Of a DNA stretch of 35,955 bases, positions 15,638 to 24,499 are shown in pieces. Source of the stretch: JAWXCE01 sp034440495. GTDB lineage: Bacteria > Pseudomonadota > Alphaproteobacteria > Rhizobiales > Rhodomicrobiaceae. Each line of letters starts with the position of its first letter. Position 1 is the stretch's first letter. Under the pieces are notes generated by a model. That model did not search any database and was not told where the DNA came from. It saw only the letters and a program-made list of their open reading frames with translations. The stretch covers positions 1 through 35,955 of the forward strand of contig JAWXCE010000052.1 in assembly GCA_034440495.1 (NCBI GenBank), read 5' to 3'. The position numbers and the translations under genes were made by a program.

Positions 15638-15934
15638 ATGAAAAAGTTCGCCTTTATGATCGCTGCGATCATGTTGTCCGCAGCAGCTATGGTGTTTTCG
15701 GGCCAGTCCGCAACAGCGGCTCCAGTTAACGCCGCGGTAACATCGCAAACTGTACAGGCTGGTCAGGCCGTCGAAAAAGTTGGTTACGGATATCGCCGTC
15801 ACCGTCGTTACGGCTATCGCCCGTACTACCGCCCTTATTATCGCCCATACTACCGTCCATACCGCTACTACGGCTATCGTCGTGGTTACCGTCGCGGATA
15901 TGGCCGTGGTTTCCGTCGTGGCTATCGCTATTAA
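15638..15934 (+). CDS. Small secreted Tyr/Arg/Gly-rich protein
   Basis: The 98-residue product has a clear signal peptide (MKKF, a hydrophobic core, cleavage near ATA-AP at residue 28), then a Val/Gln/Ala linker and a C-terminal tail of about 48 residues made almost only of Tyr, Arg, Gly and Pro, with RPYYRPYY repeats followed by RRGYRRG-type repeats. The mature tail is very basic and of low complexity. Similar YR-rich exported proteins occur in Hyphomicrobiales but have no assigned function; surface adhesion, polyanion binding or envelope association are possible. AGGAG seven bases before the ATG and a strong terminator after the gene show a well-expressed single-gene unit. Confidence 0.85.
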   Translation: MKKFAFMIAAIMLSAAAMVFSGQSATAAPVNAAVTSQTVQAGQAVEKVGYGYRRHRRYGYRPYYRPYYRPYYRPYRYYGYRRGYRRGYGRGFRRGYRY

Positions 15935-15982
15935 TTAACAGTTGACTGAAGGAGGCGATTACAGCCGCTAAACTTTCTCCTC

Positions 15983-16012
15983 AAAGGCAGTCTCCCAAGA
16001 CTGCCTTTTTTT
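15983..16012 (+). terminator. Rho-independent terminator after the YR-rich gene
   Basis: A perfect 11-bp stem (AAAGGCAGTCT with AGACTGCCTTT) closes a CCCA tetraloop and ends in a T-run (16006-16012). It lies about 50 bp after the stop codon, before the convergent unknown exported-protein gene. Confidence 0.93.
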
Positions 16013-16014
16013 GA

Positions 16015-17106
16015 TTATTTTGTGTCACCTCCGGCCGCCGACGGGCTTGAGTCTGGCGTTATGTCATCAGCGACGCCATCAGCGTTCCGGTTGTTAAACG
16101 CCTCCGCGTTGAAGCACTGGTAATATGCTGCTTCAGGTTGCGATTTGTCGTTTATGCAGTCGTCGAAATACCCAAGATCGCCTTCGGTTGCGTAGTACAT
16201 ATAAGGGCTGATTGCATATCTGTCCGAATTGCTCACCGCGCCAAAACGGTCGATCTTGTCGGCATAATCGGGCAGCACGGTCGCGATGGCGGTTTTAAGC
16301 ACGTCGCCTTCCAGAAAGTTGTCAGGCAGTTGATCGAACGGGCCATCGTAGTAATTGTTTAGAAACGAATTGCTTTCGTGAACGCCAACCAAAATCTGCC
16401 GTTCGCGCTTGTCTTTATAAAACGCAAAGCTGGTGCGCCTACCGATGGTAACGTTTGGGAAATTTTTTGCCTGCTCGAAAATCTCCGGATTTTTCACCTT
16501 TTCATTTAGTATGTAATGGAAGACCTTGGCGTCTTTGTTAAACACCAGAAAAAACTGCATGCCAGACTCGTCGAAGACTGGCCCGATATACGTCTCATTC
16601 GCATTTAACATCCCTTCCGGCGGCTTCACGCCTGACAGGTCGTTCAGATCGAAAACGATTGATTTGCCGTTGAACGAAACCCGATAGGATAAGCGGGCGA
16701 GTTTTTCGACTTTCACGCCCTCTTTCGCGCTTAAGTGACGGTAAGTCACCTCAGCGCCCGCCCGCCACAATGCATACTCCTCAAAATATCCGAAATTGAC
16801 GAAGCCCGCGTCGCGGTCAGAGGCGTCGAGGCGAATGTTGCCGTGATAGGTGACGCCGCGATGGATGAAGCTGAAATAGTAGTAGTTTTCAGTCGGGTAA
16901 ACCTTCACTCTCTCGGCCAGGCTGGCGAACACGTAACCGAAAACCGCAAGCGGGTCGGCAATGTCGAGCGGCGCCTCCCGCATCAAATCTTCTATGTAGC
17001 TCTGATGAGTCTTGAGCCGGGGCGCGGTGTCATCTGCGGCTATACTAGGACTGGTGGCAAGACATGCGAGACACGCCAGCAGATACGCGCGGCAATTTTT
17101 ATTCAT
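16015..17106 (-). CDS. Exported protein of unknown function
   Basis: I do not recognise the family. The start at 17106 gives 363 residues with a signal peptide (MNKNCRAYLLACLACLATSPSIA-AD); an in-frame ATG at 17136 would add ten polar residues ahead of it. A cysteine in LLACLAC might suggest a lipobox, but no proper L-[AS]-[GA]-C at the cleavage site is visible. The mature part is rich in Tyr, Phe, Asn and Asp, predicted mainly beta, with segments such as NYYYFSFIHRGVTYHGNIRLD and DRYAISPYMYYATEGDLGYFDDC. The C-terminal 25 residues are Asp/Ala/Ser rich and probably disordered. The gene is convergent with the YR-rich gene and lies downstream of the efflux-operon terminator. Confidence 0.75.
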   Translation of the reverse strand: MNKNCRAYLLACLACLATSPSIAADDTAPRLKTHQSYIEDLMREAPLDIADPLAVFGYVFASLAERVKVYPTENYYYFSFIHRGVTYHGNIRLDASDRDAGFVNFGYFEEYALWRAGAEVTYRHLSAKEGVKVEKLARLSYRVSFNGKSIVFDLNDLSGVKPPEGMLNANETYIGPVFDESGMQFFLVFNKDAKVFHYILNEKVKNPEIFEQAKNFPNVTIGRRTSFAFYKDKRERQILVGVHESNSFLNNYYDGPFDQLPDNFLEGDVLKTAIATVLPDYADKIDRFGAVSNSDRYAISPYMYYATEGDLGYFDDCINDKSQPEAAYYQCFNAEAFNNRNADGVADDITPDSSPSAAGGDTK

Positions 17107-17172
17107 CTTGTTATCCCCGTTCCTTCCTCGACCCACTAGCTTTGGAAAACGATCCGCGCGGATTTATGGCGC

Positions 17173-17216
17173 AAAAAAGCGTAGCGTGCGCTTTCGTATG
17201 AAAGCGCACGCTACGC
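17173..17216 (-). terminator. Rho-independent terminator of the efflux operon
   Basis: A perfect 17-bp stem (17179-17195 with 17200-17216) around a GTAT tetraloop is followed on the minus strand by six T residues (A17173-17178). It sits 21 bp after the RND gene stop and is the strongest hairpin seen in the window. Confidence 0.93.
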
Positions 17217-17237
17217 ACTTGTTTGATCCTTGCCAGG

Positions 17238-20200
17238 TTACTCTGCTGGCTGAGGACGGACAGTGTCTGACGTAGCGGAGGCGGCGCTCTCGGCATAGTC
17301 GCCGCCGATAAAGCGTCCGAATATCCGCCAGATCAGATTGCCCAGATCGTCCATCACCACAAACACGGCTGGCACGAAGATAAGCGACAGCACGGTGGAG
17401 AAGATCAGCCCGCCAATCACCGCGATGGCCATGGGCGAGCGAAACTCGCCGCCAGCGCCAATGGCGAGCGCCGATGGCAGCATGCCGCCCACCATCGCAA
17501 TCGTCGTCATAATAATAGGCCGCGCACGCTTTCGCCCTGCGTCGATAATTGCGTCATGCCGCTTGACGCCGCGGGCCACCTGTTCGATCGCGAAATCGAC
17601 TAGCATGATCGAGTTTTTGGTCACGATGCCCATCAGCATGAGAATGCCGATGACGACAGGCATGCTGATTGGGCGCTCCGTGATGAGCAGTGCGAAAATC
17701 ACTCCGCCGATAGAGAGCGGAAGTGAAAACAGGATCGTTACCGGTTGCAGAAAGCTGGCGAACAGGAGGATCAGCACGCCTAACATCATCATGATGCCCG
17801 CGCCCATGGCGAGCGCGAAGCTGCCGAACACCTCGCCCATCACTTCAGCGTCGCCGGACTGCTTCAGCACGACGCCCGGCGGCATATTTTTCGCCGTCGG
17901 CAAAGCAAAAACCTGCTCCACGGCGAGGCCAAGCGCATCCGTGCCGACCAGATCGGCCCCGATGATAACGCGGCGCTGACGGTCGTAACGGTCGATGGAG
18001 GATGGCCCTTGACCCAGCTCGATTGCCGCGACTGTCACCAGCGGCACGGCGGCGCCGCTGCCTGTTGGCACTTTAAGCGATTCCAGAATTTGATAATCCT
18101 GACGCGCCGCCTCATCCAGTTGTACGCGAATCGGCACCTGCCTGTCGCCCGCGTTGAACTTCGCGAGATTGGCGTCCACGTCGCCAATCGTGGCGATGCG
18201 GATCACTTCGGACACCGCCTCGGTAGACACGCCCAGTTCGGCGGCGATGGCCTCGCGCGGGCGGAACCGCATTTCCGGCCTATCGAGCGCTGAGTTGGTC
18301 ACGACGTTGGCGAGTTCGGGAATGCGGCGCATTTCGCTGGCGATTTTCGAGGCTGACTCGGCCACCGCTTGAGAGTCGGATCCCGATACGATCAGCGAAA
18401 GTCCTCGCTCGCCGTTATCGTTGATGACCCAGGCGCGCACATCGGGCAGTTTGGCGATTGCCTGGGTCAGTTCGCGTTCGATTTCACGCTGGCTCAGTTC
18501 GCGGTCGCTCTTGTTGGTCAAATTGACCACGAAGGTTGCCTTGCGCACCTCCTCGCCGCCACCGTTGACGCCCAGAATGCGCCCGCCGTCGGTAAACACG
18601 CTTTTCACCTCCGAACGGCGCCGGATAACCTTGGTGATTTCGTCGCTTTGCTTCTGCATGTCGGAAAGTCTGGTGCCGGGGGGCAACTCTGCCGCGATCA
18701 GTATACGGTTAGCGTCCTCAGCCGGCAAAAACCCGGATGGAAGCAAGCCAACGGCTTGAATCGATCCAAAAAAGATAGCCAATCCGAGCGCCACGGTAAC
18801 AAATCGGTGCTCGACTGACCAGGTGATGAGGCCCGTATACTTGCGCATCAGCCATCCATCCACAGGCTCCTCATGCTTAACATCGCGCATGAAGTAAGCA
18901 GCCATCATCGGCGTTATCAGCCGCGCAACCAGCAGCGAGAAAAACACCGCCGCCGCAACTGTTATACCGAACTGCTTGAAATATTGCCCCGCGATGCCGC
19001 CCATAAACGACACCGGCACAAACACTGCGATAATGGTGAGCGTGATCGCTATAACGGCGAGGCCAATTTCGTCCGCCGCCTCCAGCGCCGCTTTATACGG
19101 CGATTTCCCCATGCGCATGTGGCGCACAATGTTTTCGATCTCCACAATCGCATCGTCCACAAGAATGCCTGTCACGATTGTCAGCGAAAGCAGTGACACA
19201 AGATTGAGCGAGAAGCCAAGGCCGCTCATAGCCCAGAATGTCGGGAAAATGGACAGCGGTAGCGCAACTGCGGTGATGACCGTCGCACGAATATCGCGTA
19301 AAAACAGGAACACCACGATGATCGCGAGGATAGCGCCCTCGATAAGCGTGTGCATCGTCGAATCGTAGTTGCCGAGCGTGTAGGTGACAGTTGTGTCGAT
19401 TACCCGCAGATTCACATCCGGTCGCTTCTTCGATATCTCCTTGATCTTTTCGGCGACCGCCGCCGAAACCACCGTGTCGCTGGCGCCTTTTGCCCGTAAA
19501 ATGCCGAAAGCAACGACTGGCTCACCGTTTAGCCGCGCAAAATGTCGTGGCTCCTGAAAGCTATCGACAACTTCTCCGAGCTGATCCAGGCGCACCTTGC
19601 GCCCGGCAGGGAGCGTAATCGACATCGCCGCCATCCGCTCGACGGTCAAGGCGCCCCCAAGCGCGCGGATGGTCTGCTCCGAGCCGCCGATCTCGGCCCG
19701 CCCGCCAGCCAGATCGGTGTTAATAGAGCGAAGCTGCTCGTTAACTTCGCCAGCCGTAATGCCCAGCGCGAGCAGACGGTATGGATCGAGTGAGATGCGG
19801 ATTTCACGCGTCACGCCGCCCACGCGCTTCACCTCGCCCACGCCACGCACGGTCTGCAACTCTCGCTGCACCACGTCATCCACGAACCATGACAGTTCTT
19901 CGAGCGACATTTGCGGCGCGGTGGCTGCATATGTCTCGATGGGGAGGCCAGTGATATCGACGCGCTGGGTGATCGGCTCTTCAATGGTACGCGGCAAATC
20001 CGAGCGGATGCGGGCGATAGCGTCCTTCACGTCGTTCAGCGCTCGATCCGTGTCGGTTTCCAACACAAACTCTGCCGCTGTTACCGACGCGCCGTCGGTC
20101 AGCGTTGAGCCCATGTGCTTAACGCCGACAACGGCCGATATTGCGTCCTCAACGCGCCGCGTGACCTGCGTTTCCAACTCCGATGGCGAGGCGCCGGACT

Positions 20201-20357
20201 GTGTTATCGTCACGGAGATGATGGGTATGTCGATATTGGGGAAACGTTCAATGGGCAGCATGCGAAAGCTCATCACTCCCAAAATCATGAGAATGATGAA
20301 CAGCACCACTGACGGGATCGGCTGGCGGATCGACCAGGCGGAAATATTGAGACGCAT
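17238..20357 (-). CDS. RND-family efflux pump inner-membrane permease
   Basis: The 1039-residue protein is a full-length AcrB/MexB-type resistance-nodulation-division transporter with two repeated halves of six membrane helices and two large periplasmic loops each. The N-terminal RQPIPSVVLFIILMILG helix, the FPNIDIPIISVTI strand, and the proton-relay pair of aspartates in GILVDDAIVEIENIVRH (TM4) are present. It exports small toxic molecules using the proton gradient, together with the adaptor encoded just upstream; no outer-membrane channel gene is nearby. Its ATG overlaps the adaptor stop by one base (TAATG). A terminator follows. Substrate cannot be read from sequence. Confidence 0.95.
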   Translation of the reverse strand: MRLNISAWSIRQPIPSVVLFIILMILGVMSFRMLPIERFPNIDIPIISVTITQSGASPSELETQVTRRVEDAISAVVGVKHMGSTLTDGASVTAAEFVLETDTDRALNDVKDAIARIRSDLPRTIEEPITQRVDITGLPIETYAATAPQMSLEELSWFVDDVVQRELQTVRGVGEVKRVGGVTREIRISLDPYRLLALGITAGEVNEQLRSINTDLAGGRAEIGGSEQTIRALGGALTVERMAAMSITLPAGRKVRLDQLGEVVDSFQEPRHFARLNGEPVVAFGILRAKGASDTVVSAAVAEKIKEISKKRPDVNLRVIDTTVTYTLGNYDSTMHTLIEGAILAIIVVFLFLRDIRATVITAVALPLSIFPTFWAMSGLGFSLNLVSLLSLTIVTGILVDDAIVEIENIVRHMRMGKSPYKAALEAADEIGLAVIAITLTIIAVFVPVSFMGGIAGQYFKQFGITVAAAVFFSLLVARLITPMMAAYFMRDVKHEEPVDGWLMRKYTGLITWSVEHRFVTVALGLAIFFGSIQAVGLLPSGFLPAEDANRILIAAELPPGTRLSDMQKQSDEITKVIRRRSEVKSVFTDGGRILGVNGGGEEVRKATFVVNLTNKSDRELSQREIERELTQAIAKLPDVRAWVINDNGERGLSLIVSGSDSQAVAESASKIASEMRRIPELANVVTNSALDRPEMRFRPREAIAAELGVSTEAVSEVIRIATIGDVDANLAKFNAGDRQVPIRVQLDEAARQDYQILESLKVPTGSGAAVPLVTVAAIELGQGPSSIDRYDRQRRVIIGADLVGTDALGLAVEQVFALPTAKNMPPGVVLKQSGDAEVMGEVFGSFALAMGAGIMMMLGVLILLFASFLQPVTILFSLPLSIGGVIFALLITERPISMPVVIGILMLMGIVTKNSIMLVDFAIEQVARGVKRHDAIIDAGRKRARPIIMTTIAMVGGMLPSALAIGAGGEFRSPMAIAVIGGLIFSTVLSLIFVPAVFVVMDDLGNLIWRIFGRFIGGDYAESAASATSDTVRPQPAE

Positions 20358-21553
20358 TAGCGGGCCTCGCTCACGGCTGTTGTGTTGTTTAAAATCGGAC
20401 GGACTCGGTCGCCATTGCGCAGCAGCGTGCCCGAGCGCGCGACGACCATCTGGCCCTCTGTAAGTCCTTCAAGAATCTCCACGCCATCGGCGGTGCGCAG
20501 GCCGAGTTTGACGCGGCGTGTCATAACCTTGCCGTCTTGCACCACCTGCACCGCCGCGCCATCCGCAGTGTACAGCACCGCGCTCGGCGGCACTCCCAAA
20601 CCATCGCTTGACGAGGTTTCAATGACGCCGCGTGCGAACGCGCCGACACGCAATGCCGGATCGTCGCCAATGAAAATGCGCACCTTGCCGAGACGTGTGG
20701 CTTTATCCACCTCGGATGAAATCAGGCGGATTGTGCCCCGCCGCTCGTCAACGCCCGCAACGTTTATGATGGCGGAGCGCCCAAGCCGCAATTTTGGCAA
20801 GTAAGCCTCAGGAATTTCAGCGTCGAGTTCGATCTCGCCCTTGGTCACGATGCGGAACATCGGGTCGGAGGCGAGTGAGGCCATGGCGCCGAGCCGAGCG
20901 GTGCGGCGGGTAATAAGGCCGTCCGAGGGCGTTAGAATATCCGCGTAACTCAGGCGCACTTTCAATTCGCGGATTTGCGCCTCGATCTGCGTTTTCTCCG
21001 CCTGCGTAAGAATAAGTCCGTCTTTCGCCGATGTGACGCTAGCTACCGCTGTCCGGGACGCGGCCTCTCGCTCGTCGTATGTCGATTGTGTAGTTGCACC
21101 AGTTTTGATGAGGTCTTTGACGCGCACGAACGCCGCATCGGCCTGCTTCTGCGACGCCTCGCTCTGCACTATCAGGCTGCGAGCCTGTGCGATAGCGGCG
21201 TCGGCGCGCGCAACCTGCGCGGTTAGCTGCGCAAGCTGGGCTTCCAACGCGTTGCGGTCGAGCCTGGCGAGCACCTGTCCAGCCTTGACCCTGTCGCCTT
21301 CCTCGGCCAGCAGTTCGATGATGCGATAGCCCTCGATTTGCGGGCTAACCAAGACCTCCTCCCGAGCCACGATCGAACCCGTGACAAGGATTGTTTCCGT
21401 AAACGACGCCCTGCGCGCTTCAGCGACACTTACGGCGGGCAATTGCGACGGATCGACCGCTTTCGATTCCTGCGCCGCCGTGTCGGCGCGCGCAAGCGGC
21501 GCAAAAGCCGAAAGGAGAGCTAAAACCATGTAAGTCGTCACTCTACGCGGCAT
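20357..21553 (-). CDS. RND efflux periplasmic adaptor (membrane fusion protein)
   Basis: The start at 21553 (398 residues) has AAGGA eight bases upstream, better placed than for the ATG at 21559. A signal peptide (residues 1-24, ending ARA-D) is followed by the split lipoyl domain (RIIELLAEEGDRVKAGQVLARLD), a helical hairpin (about residues 100-190), a second lipoyl half (ILTPSDGLITRRTARLGAM), a beta-barrel and a membrane-proximal domain. It links the RND pump to an outer-membrane channel. The gene overlaps the end of tetR by about 11 bp and couples to the permease by TAATG. Confidence 0.93.
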   Translation of the reverse strand: MPRRVTTYMVLALLSAFAPLARADTAAQESKAVDPSQLPAVSVAEARRASFTETILVTGSIVAREEVLVSPQIEGYRIIELLAEEGDRVKAGQVLARLDRNALEAQLAQLTAQVARADAAIAQARSLIVQSEASQKQADAAFVRVKDLIKTGATTQSTYDEREAASRTAVASVTSAKDGLILTQAEKTQIEAQIRELKVRLSYADILTPSDGLITRRTARLGAMASLASDPMFRIVTKGEIELDAEIPEAYLPKLRLGRSAIINVAGVDERRGTIRLISSEVDKATRLGKVRIFIGDDPALRVGAFARGVIETSSSDGLGVPPSAVLYTADGAAVQVVQDGKVMTRRVKLGLRTADGVEILEGLTEGQMVVARSGTLLRNGDRVRPILNNTTAVSEAR

Positions 21554-22178
21554 TGTCATTTTCCTTAAAAGCGGCCAAAGGGGTTGGCGGTATCGGGTTA
21601 ATCAAAGTTGAAATCATCGCCATCAGCGCAGGCAATACCGAGCGCTGGTCGAAATTTGGATCGAGCGCCCGGTGCCAAAATAACCCATCGCCGATGACCG
21701 CGATGCACCGGGTCAGCGCCGCGCAGTCGACGATTGGGGCTATACGGCCTTCGGCTTTCACGCGTTGCAAAAGCTCCTCAAAGCTGCTCATAAGAAAACG
21801 GTCGGCGGCGCGCACATATTCGCCGACTTTTTCGTTGCGGGTCGCCTCGGCGCCAATTTCAATGTGCATCTGCAACTTGTGACGGGGATGGGCCATGCAA
21901 TGCTCGGCGAACGCGCTCAGGGCGGCTAGAAAGTCTGGCGCTTCGGCAAGCATGGGGAAACGTGAGGCGAACTCCTGCGTTTCGCGCTCGCACAAACCGG
22001 CGATCAGATCTTCTTTCGAGGCAAAATAGATATAGAGCGCGCCAGCGCTAACCTCCGCGTCGCGGCAAATGTCCTGGATGCTGGTGCGATGGAAGCCGTT
22101 GCGCGCAAAGCAACGCTCGGCCGCATCGAGAATGCGGTCGCGGCGAGCCTGCTGAGTTTGTTCGTCGAGCTTTGGCAT
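21543..22178 (-). CDS. TetR-family regulator of the efflux operon
   Basis: The 211-residue protein has the N-terminal TetR helix-turn-helix (about residues 10-56: ILDAAERCFARNGFHRTSIQDICRDA, then VSAGALYIYFASKEDL) and a helical C-terminal ligand domain. It is the first gene of the leftward tetR-adaptor-permease unit and its stop lies inside the start of the adaptor gene, so it is almost certainly the local repressor that also controls its own transcription. An imperfect palindrome nine bases before its ATG is the likely operator. Confidence 0.92.
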   Translation of the reverse strand: MPKLDEQTQQARRDRILDAAERCFARNGFHRTSIQDICRDAEVSAGALYIYFASKEDLIAGLCERETQEFASRFPMLAEAPDFLAALSAFAEHCMAHPRHKLQMHIEIGAEATRNEKVGEYVRAADRFLMSSFEELLQRVKAEGRIAPIVDCAALTRCIAVIGDGLFWHRALDPNFDQRSVLPALMAMISTLINPIPPTPLAAFKENDNAA

Positions 22179-22186
22179 AACAAAAT

Positions 22187-22198
22187 GAATGTTCGTTC
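22187..22198. promoter_or_regulatory. Candidate TetR operator
   Basis: GAATGTTCGTTC is an imperfect palindrome (GAAtG-TT-CgTTC, one mismatched pair) nine bases upstream of the tetR ATG. GAACGTTC-like sites are typical of TetR-type efflux repressors, so this position fits autorepression of the whole operon. Confidence 0.45.
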
Positions 22199-22317
22199 TT
22201 TATGGTTTTGATTGTGTCGCCGATGCTGGTTCTTTGCAAGAAATTTCACCGTGAGGTAAAACATGTCGCAGGTCTGGGTAAAATATCAGCCGCGCGGCGC
22301 GTGTCTCGGGACATAGC

Positions 22318-22408
22318 CGTCATTGAGAGGCGGCTGCGGCCGCCATGGCGCTGCATCGCTGCTTCAGGCGCGAAAAGACTGGATTGCTTCGCTTCGCTCG
22401 CAATGACG
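22318..22408. repeat. Dispersed palindromic-ended repeat, copy 1
   Basis: The 91-bp element begins CGTCATTGAGAG and ends CTCGCAATGACG, which are terminal inverted repeats differing at one base. It has a GC-rich middle (GCCGCCATGGCGCTGCATCG). A diverged copy occurs at 33428-33515. The ending GCTTCGCTCGCAATGACG is a motif I associate with abundant intergenic repeats in proteobacterial genomes. It lies in the gap between tetR and the beta-lactamase-like gene. Confidence 0.7.
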
Positions 22409-22458
22409 TTGATTCTGATTTAGCACTAGCTCTAGCTCTTAAATTCTTGGAGTTTTTC

Positions 22459-23268
22459 GTGAAACGGCGAAAACTGATGACATGGATCTTGCTAACGCTC
22501 GGCGCTGTCATCGCGGGGCGCCTCGCCATCGCCATAACGGCTCCGCATACGCCAAAACTCATTATAGAGGGTTACCCGGCTGTGGTGTGGCCAGCGCGAG
22601 GTTCGTTCGCCGATGTTATTGGAGTGCAGGAAAATACGACTGGCGCGAGCGCCGTTGTCGCTAAAACCCTACCCGCCAACCTCGGGGATGAAATTGGCAC
22701 AAGCGCTCTGCTGGTTTATCAACGCGGCCAGATTATGGTGGAGCATTACTCAGCCAAGTTCACCGCGCAAACCCGCTTCAATTCTTTTTCGATGGTGAAG
22801 AGCCTCGTCGGCGCCTTGGTTCTGAAAGCGCATGCGGAAGGTAAAATCAAGAGCCTTGACGATCCGCTAGGCGCATATTTGCCGAGCGCAGCCCCGGAGC
22901 TTCTCGCCACGCCGCTGCAAGCTTTCCTAGACATGAAAAGCGGGCTGGTCATGGAGCCAGACGCTACGGAGGGGATGAAACCTCTGAAAGTGAGCGCGGG
23001 CAAAATATACTCGCGGCGCTTCATGGGCGACGATTTATCGGATGCTGAGGTGCGCCAAGGCGCCTACACCGATCACGCCAGACACGACGTGCTTGACCGG
23101 CCCGGCGAAGCGTTGCAAGGCCGGTTTGTATATTTCCTCGGAAGCGGCGGGCAAATGACCTATGTTATGCCCGAGAAAGGCCTCGTAGTCGTCCGCTTTG
23201 CCGAACGTATAACGCCTTTGCACTCGCTGCTCTATAATCTCTCCCGCGCCGGAATGATTGCAAACTGA
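22459..23268 (+). CDS. Shortened serine beta-lactamase-like (class C/DUF-type) protein
   Basis: GTG 22459 is preceded by GGAG at good spacing, giving 269 residues; upstream in-frame codons run into the dispersed repeat. An N-terminal membrane anchor (MTWILLTLGAVIAGRLAIAI) is followed by a periplasmic domain with the SxxK motif of serine hydrolases (SMVKS) and a C-terminal GSGGQMTYVMPEKGLVVVRFAE strand pair typical of beta-lactamase-fold proteins. The central region that normally carries the Tyr-x-Asn motif and the omega-like segment is missing: after MKSGLVMEPDATEG the sequence passes within about 55 residues to the C-terminal strands. A large internal deletion is the likeliest explanation, so activity is doubtful. 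Confidence 0.65.
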   Translation: MKRRKLMTWILLTLGAVIAGRLAIAITAPHTPKLIIEGYPAVVWPARGSFADVIGVQENTTGASAVVAKTLPANLGDEIGTSALLVYQRGQIMVEHYSAKFTAQTRFNSFSMVKSLVGALVLKAHAEGKIKSLDDPLGAYLPSAAPELLATPLQAFLDMKSGLVMEPDATEGMKPLKVSAGKIYSRRFMGDDLSDAEVRQGAYTDHARHDVLDRPGEALQGRFVYFLGSGGQMTYVMPEKGLVVVRFAERITPLHSLLYNLSRAGMIAN

Positions 23269-23269
23269 G

Positions 23270-24367
23270 CTACGCGCGCGGCTTGACCAAAATTCCGCCT
23301 GTTTGCGGCGCGCTTACGCCGGTGGTGCCGGGGAAACTGAGCGGCAGGCCATACAAAGAGCGCACCGCCAGATAGGCGAACGCCTGCGCCTCAATGGCCT
23401 CGCTGCGCCAACCCGCCTCATCGCCAGTGATGATATCTGCCTGGATAACGCGCCGGATGACCTCGACCAGCGCGGGGTTATGGGCGCCGCCGCCAATGAG
23501 CACCCAGCGTTTGGGCGATGCGGGAAACTGTTTGGCGGCATGAGCAAGCGCGGCGGCGGTGAAAGCGGTGAGCGTCGCAGCGCCGTCCTCCACGCTTAAG
23601 CTTTCGACTGGCTGCAAAGAAAACGCGTTGCGGTCGAGCGATTTTGGCGCTGGCGCGGTGAAATAAGGGTGACGCAGCATTTCCTCCAGAGCAAGCTGGC
23701 TGACAACCCCTGAACGCGCGGAGTCACCATCTTTATCCATCGCGGCGCCTGTGCGGCGCAACATCCAGTCGTCGATCAGGGCGTTGCCGGGGCCGGTGTC
23801 GAAGGCGAGCAGCGCTCCGTCCTCGCCGATCCATGTGGCGTTAGCGACGCCGCCGAGATTGACGACGGCAAGCGGTCGCGGCAAATCCGCCATGTCGGCA
23901 AGCGCGCGATGATACGCTGGGGCGAACGGGGCGCCCTGACCTCCCGCCGCCATATCGTCCGCGCGAAAATCGTAAACGACCGGCGCGCCAATAGCGTCCG
24001 CCAGCTTTTGACCGTCGCCGAGCTGCACGGTGAGGCCCCGCTCAGGTCGATGAATAACTGTCTGGCCGTGAAAGCCGATAACGCCAATATCCTGCGACCG
24101 CAGATTATGCGCCTTCAAGAACTCGTTTACCGCTCGCGTGTGTTTTTCCGTTAAAATGCTTTCCGCGACTGCGATAATACCCGAGCGATCGCCGCGCCGC
24201 TCGATGCCCTTGGCGTCCAACATCGCTTCGCGCAGCAGAACGCGCTCCTCAGGGCTGAACGGCGCTTCGCCCACCGGCCCGAATTCGAGAATGCTTTCAC
24301 CGTCGGTTTTCAGGATCGCCAGATCGATGGCGTCCATCGAGGTGCCGCTCATTAGCCCGAGCGCCAT
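23270..24367 (-). CDS. anmK: Anhydro-N-acetylmuramic acid kinase
   Basis: The 365-residue protein starts MALGLMSGTSMDAIDLAIL, the AnmK N-terminal signature, and has the other family segments: VIGFHGQTVIHRPERG near residue 95, VNLGGVANATWI near 170, FDTGPGNALIDDWM near 190, and VLIGGGAHNPALVEVI near the C-terminus. It phosphorylates 1,6-anhydro-MurNAc from cell-wall turnover, producing MurNAc-6-phosphate for recycling. It is convergent with the beta-lactamase-like gene (2-bp gap) and divergent from tyrS, an order common in Alphaproteobacteria. Confidence 0.96.
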   Translation of the reverse strand: MALGLMSGTSMDAIDLAILKTDGESILEFGPVGEAPFSPEERVLLREAMLDAKGIERRGDRSGIIAVAESILTEKHTRAVNEFLKAHNLRSQDIGVIGFHGQTVIHRPERGLTVQLGDGQKLADAIGAPVVYDFRADDMAAGGQGAPFAPAYHRALADMADLPRPLAVVNLGGVANATWIGEDGALLAFDTGPGNALIDDWMLRRTGAAMDKDGDSARSGVVSQLALEEMLRHPYFTAPAPKSLDRNAFSLQPVESLSVEDGAATLTAFTAAALAHAAKQFPASPKRWVLIGGGAHNPALVEVIRRVIQADIITGDEAGWRSEAIEAQAFAYLAVRSLYGLPLSFPGTTGVSAPQTGGILVKPRA

Positions 24368-24499
24368 GAGTGCGCCGCGTTCGCTCGTTTCTATGCCCGC
24401 CCCCAGCTAGAAAAAGTGCATACTCTTAGGGAAAAATGGTACATCCCGCGTCCAAATGTGAAATGCATGTCCTCACCAACAAAAGCAAGCGCGACCACC

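Noticed and set aside
19597..20463. Rightward ORF of 288 codons
   Set aside because: Antisense shadow of the RND permease, which has full family motifs; the shadow is Ser/Arg/Thr-rich without signals.
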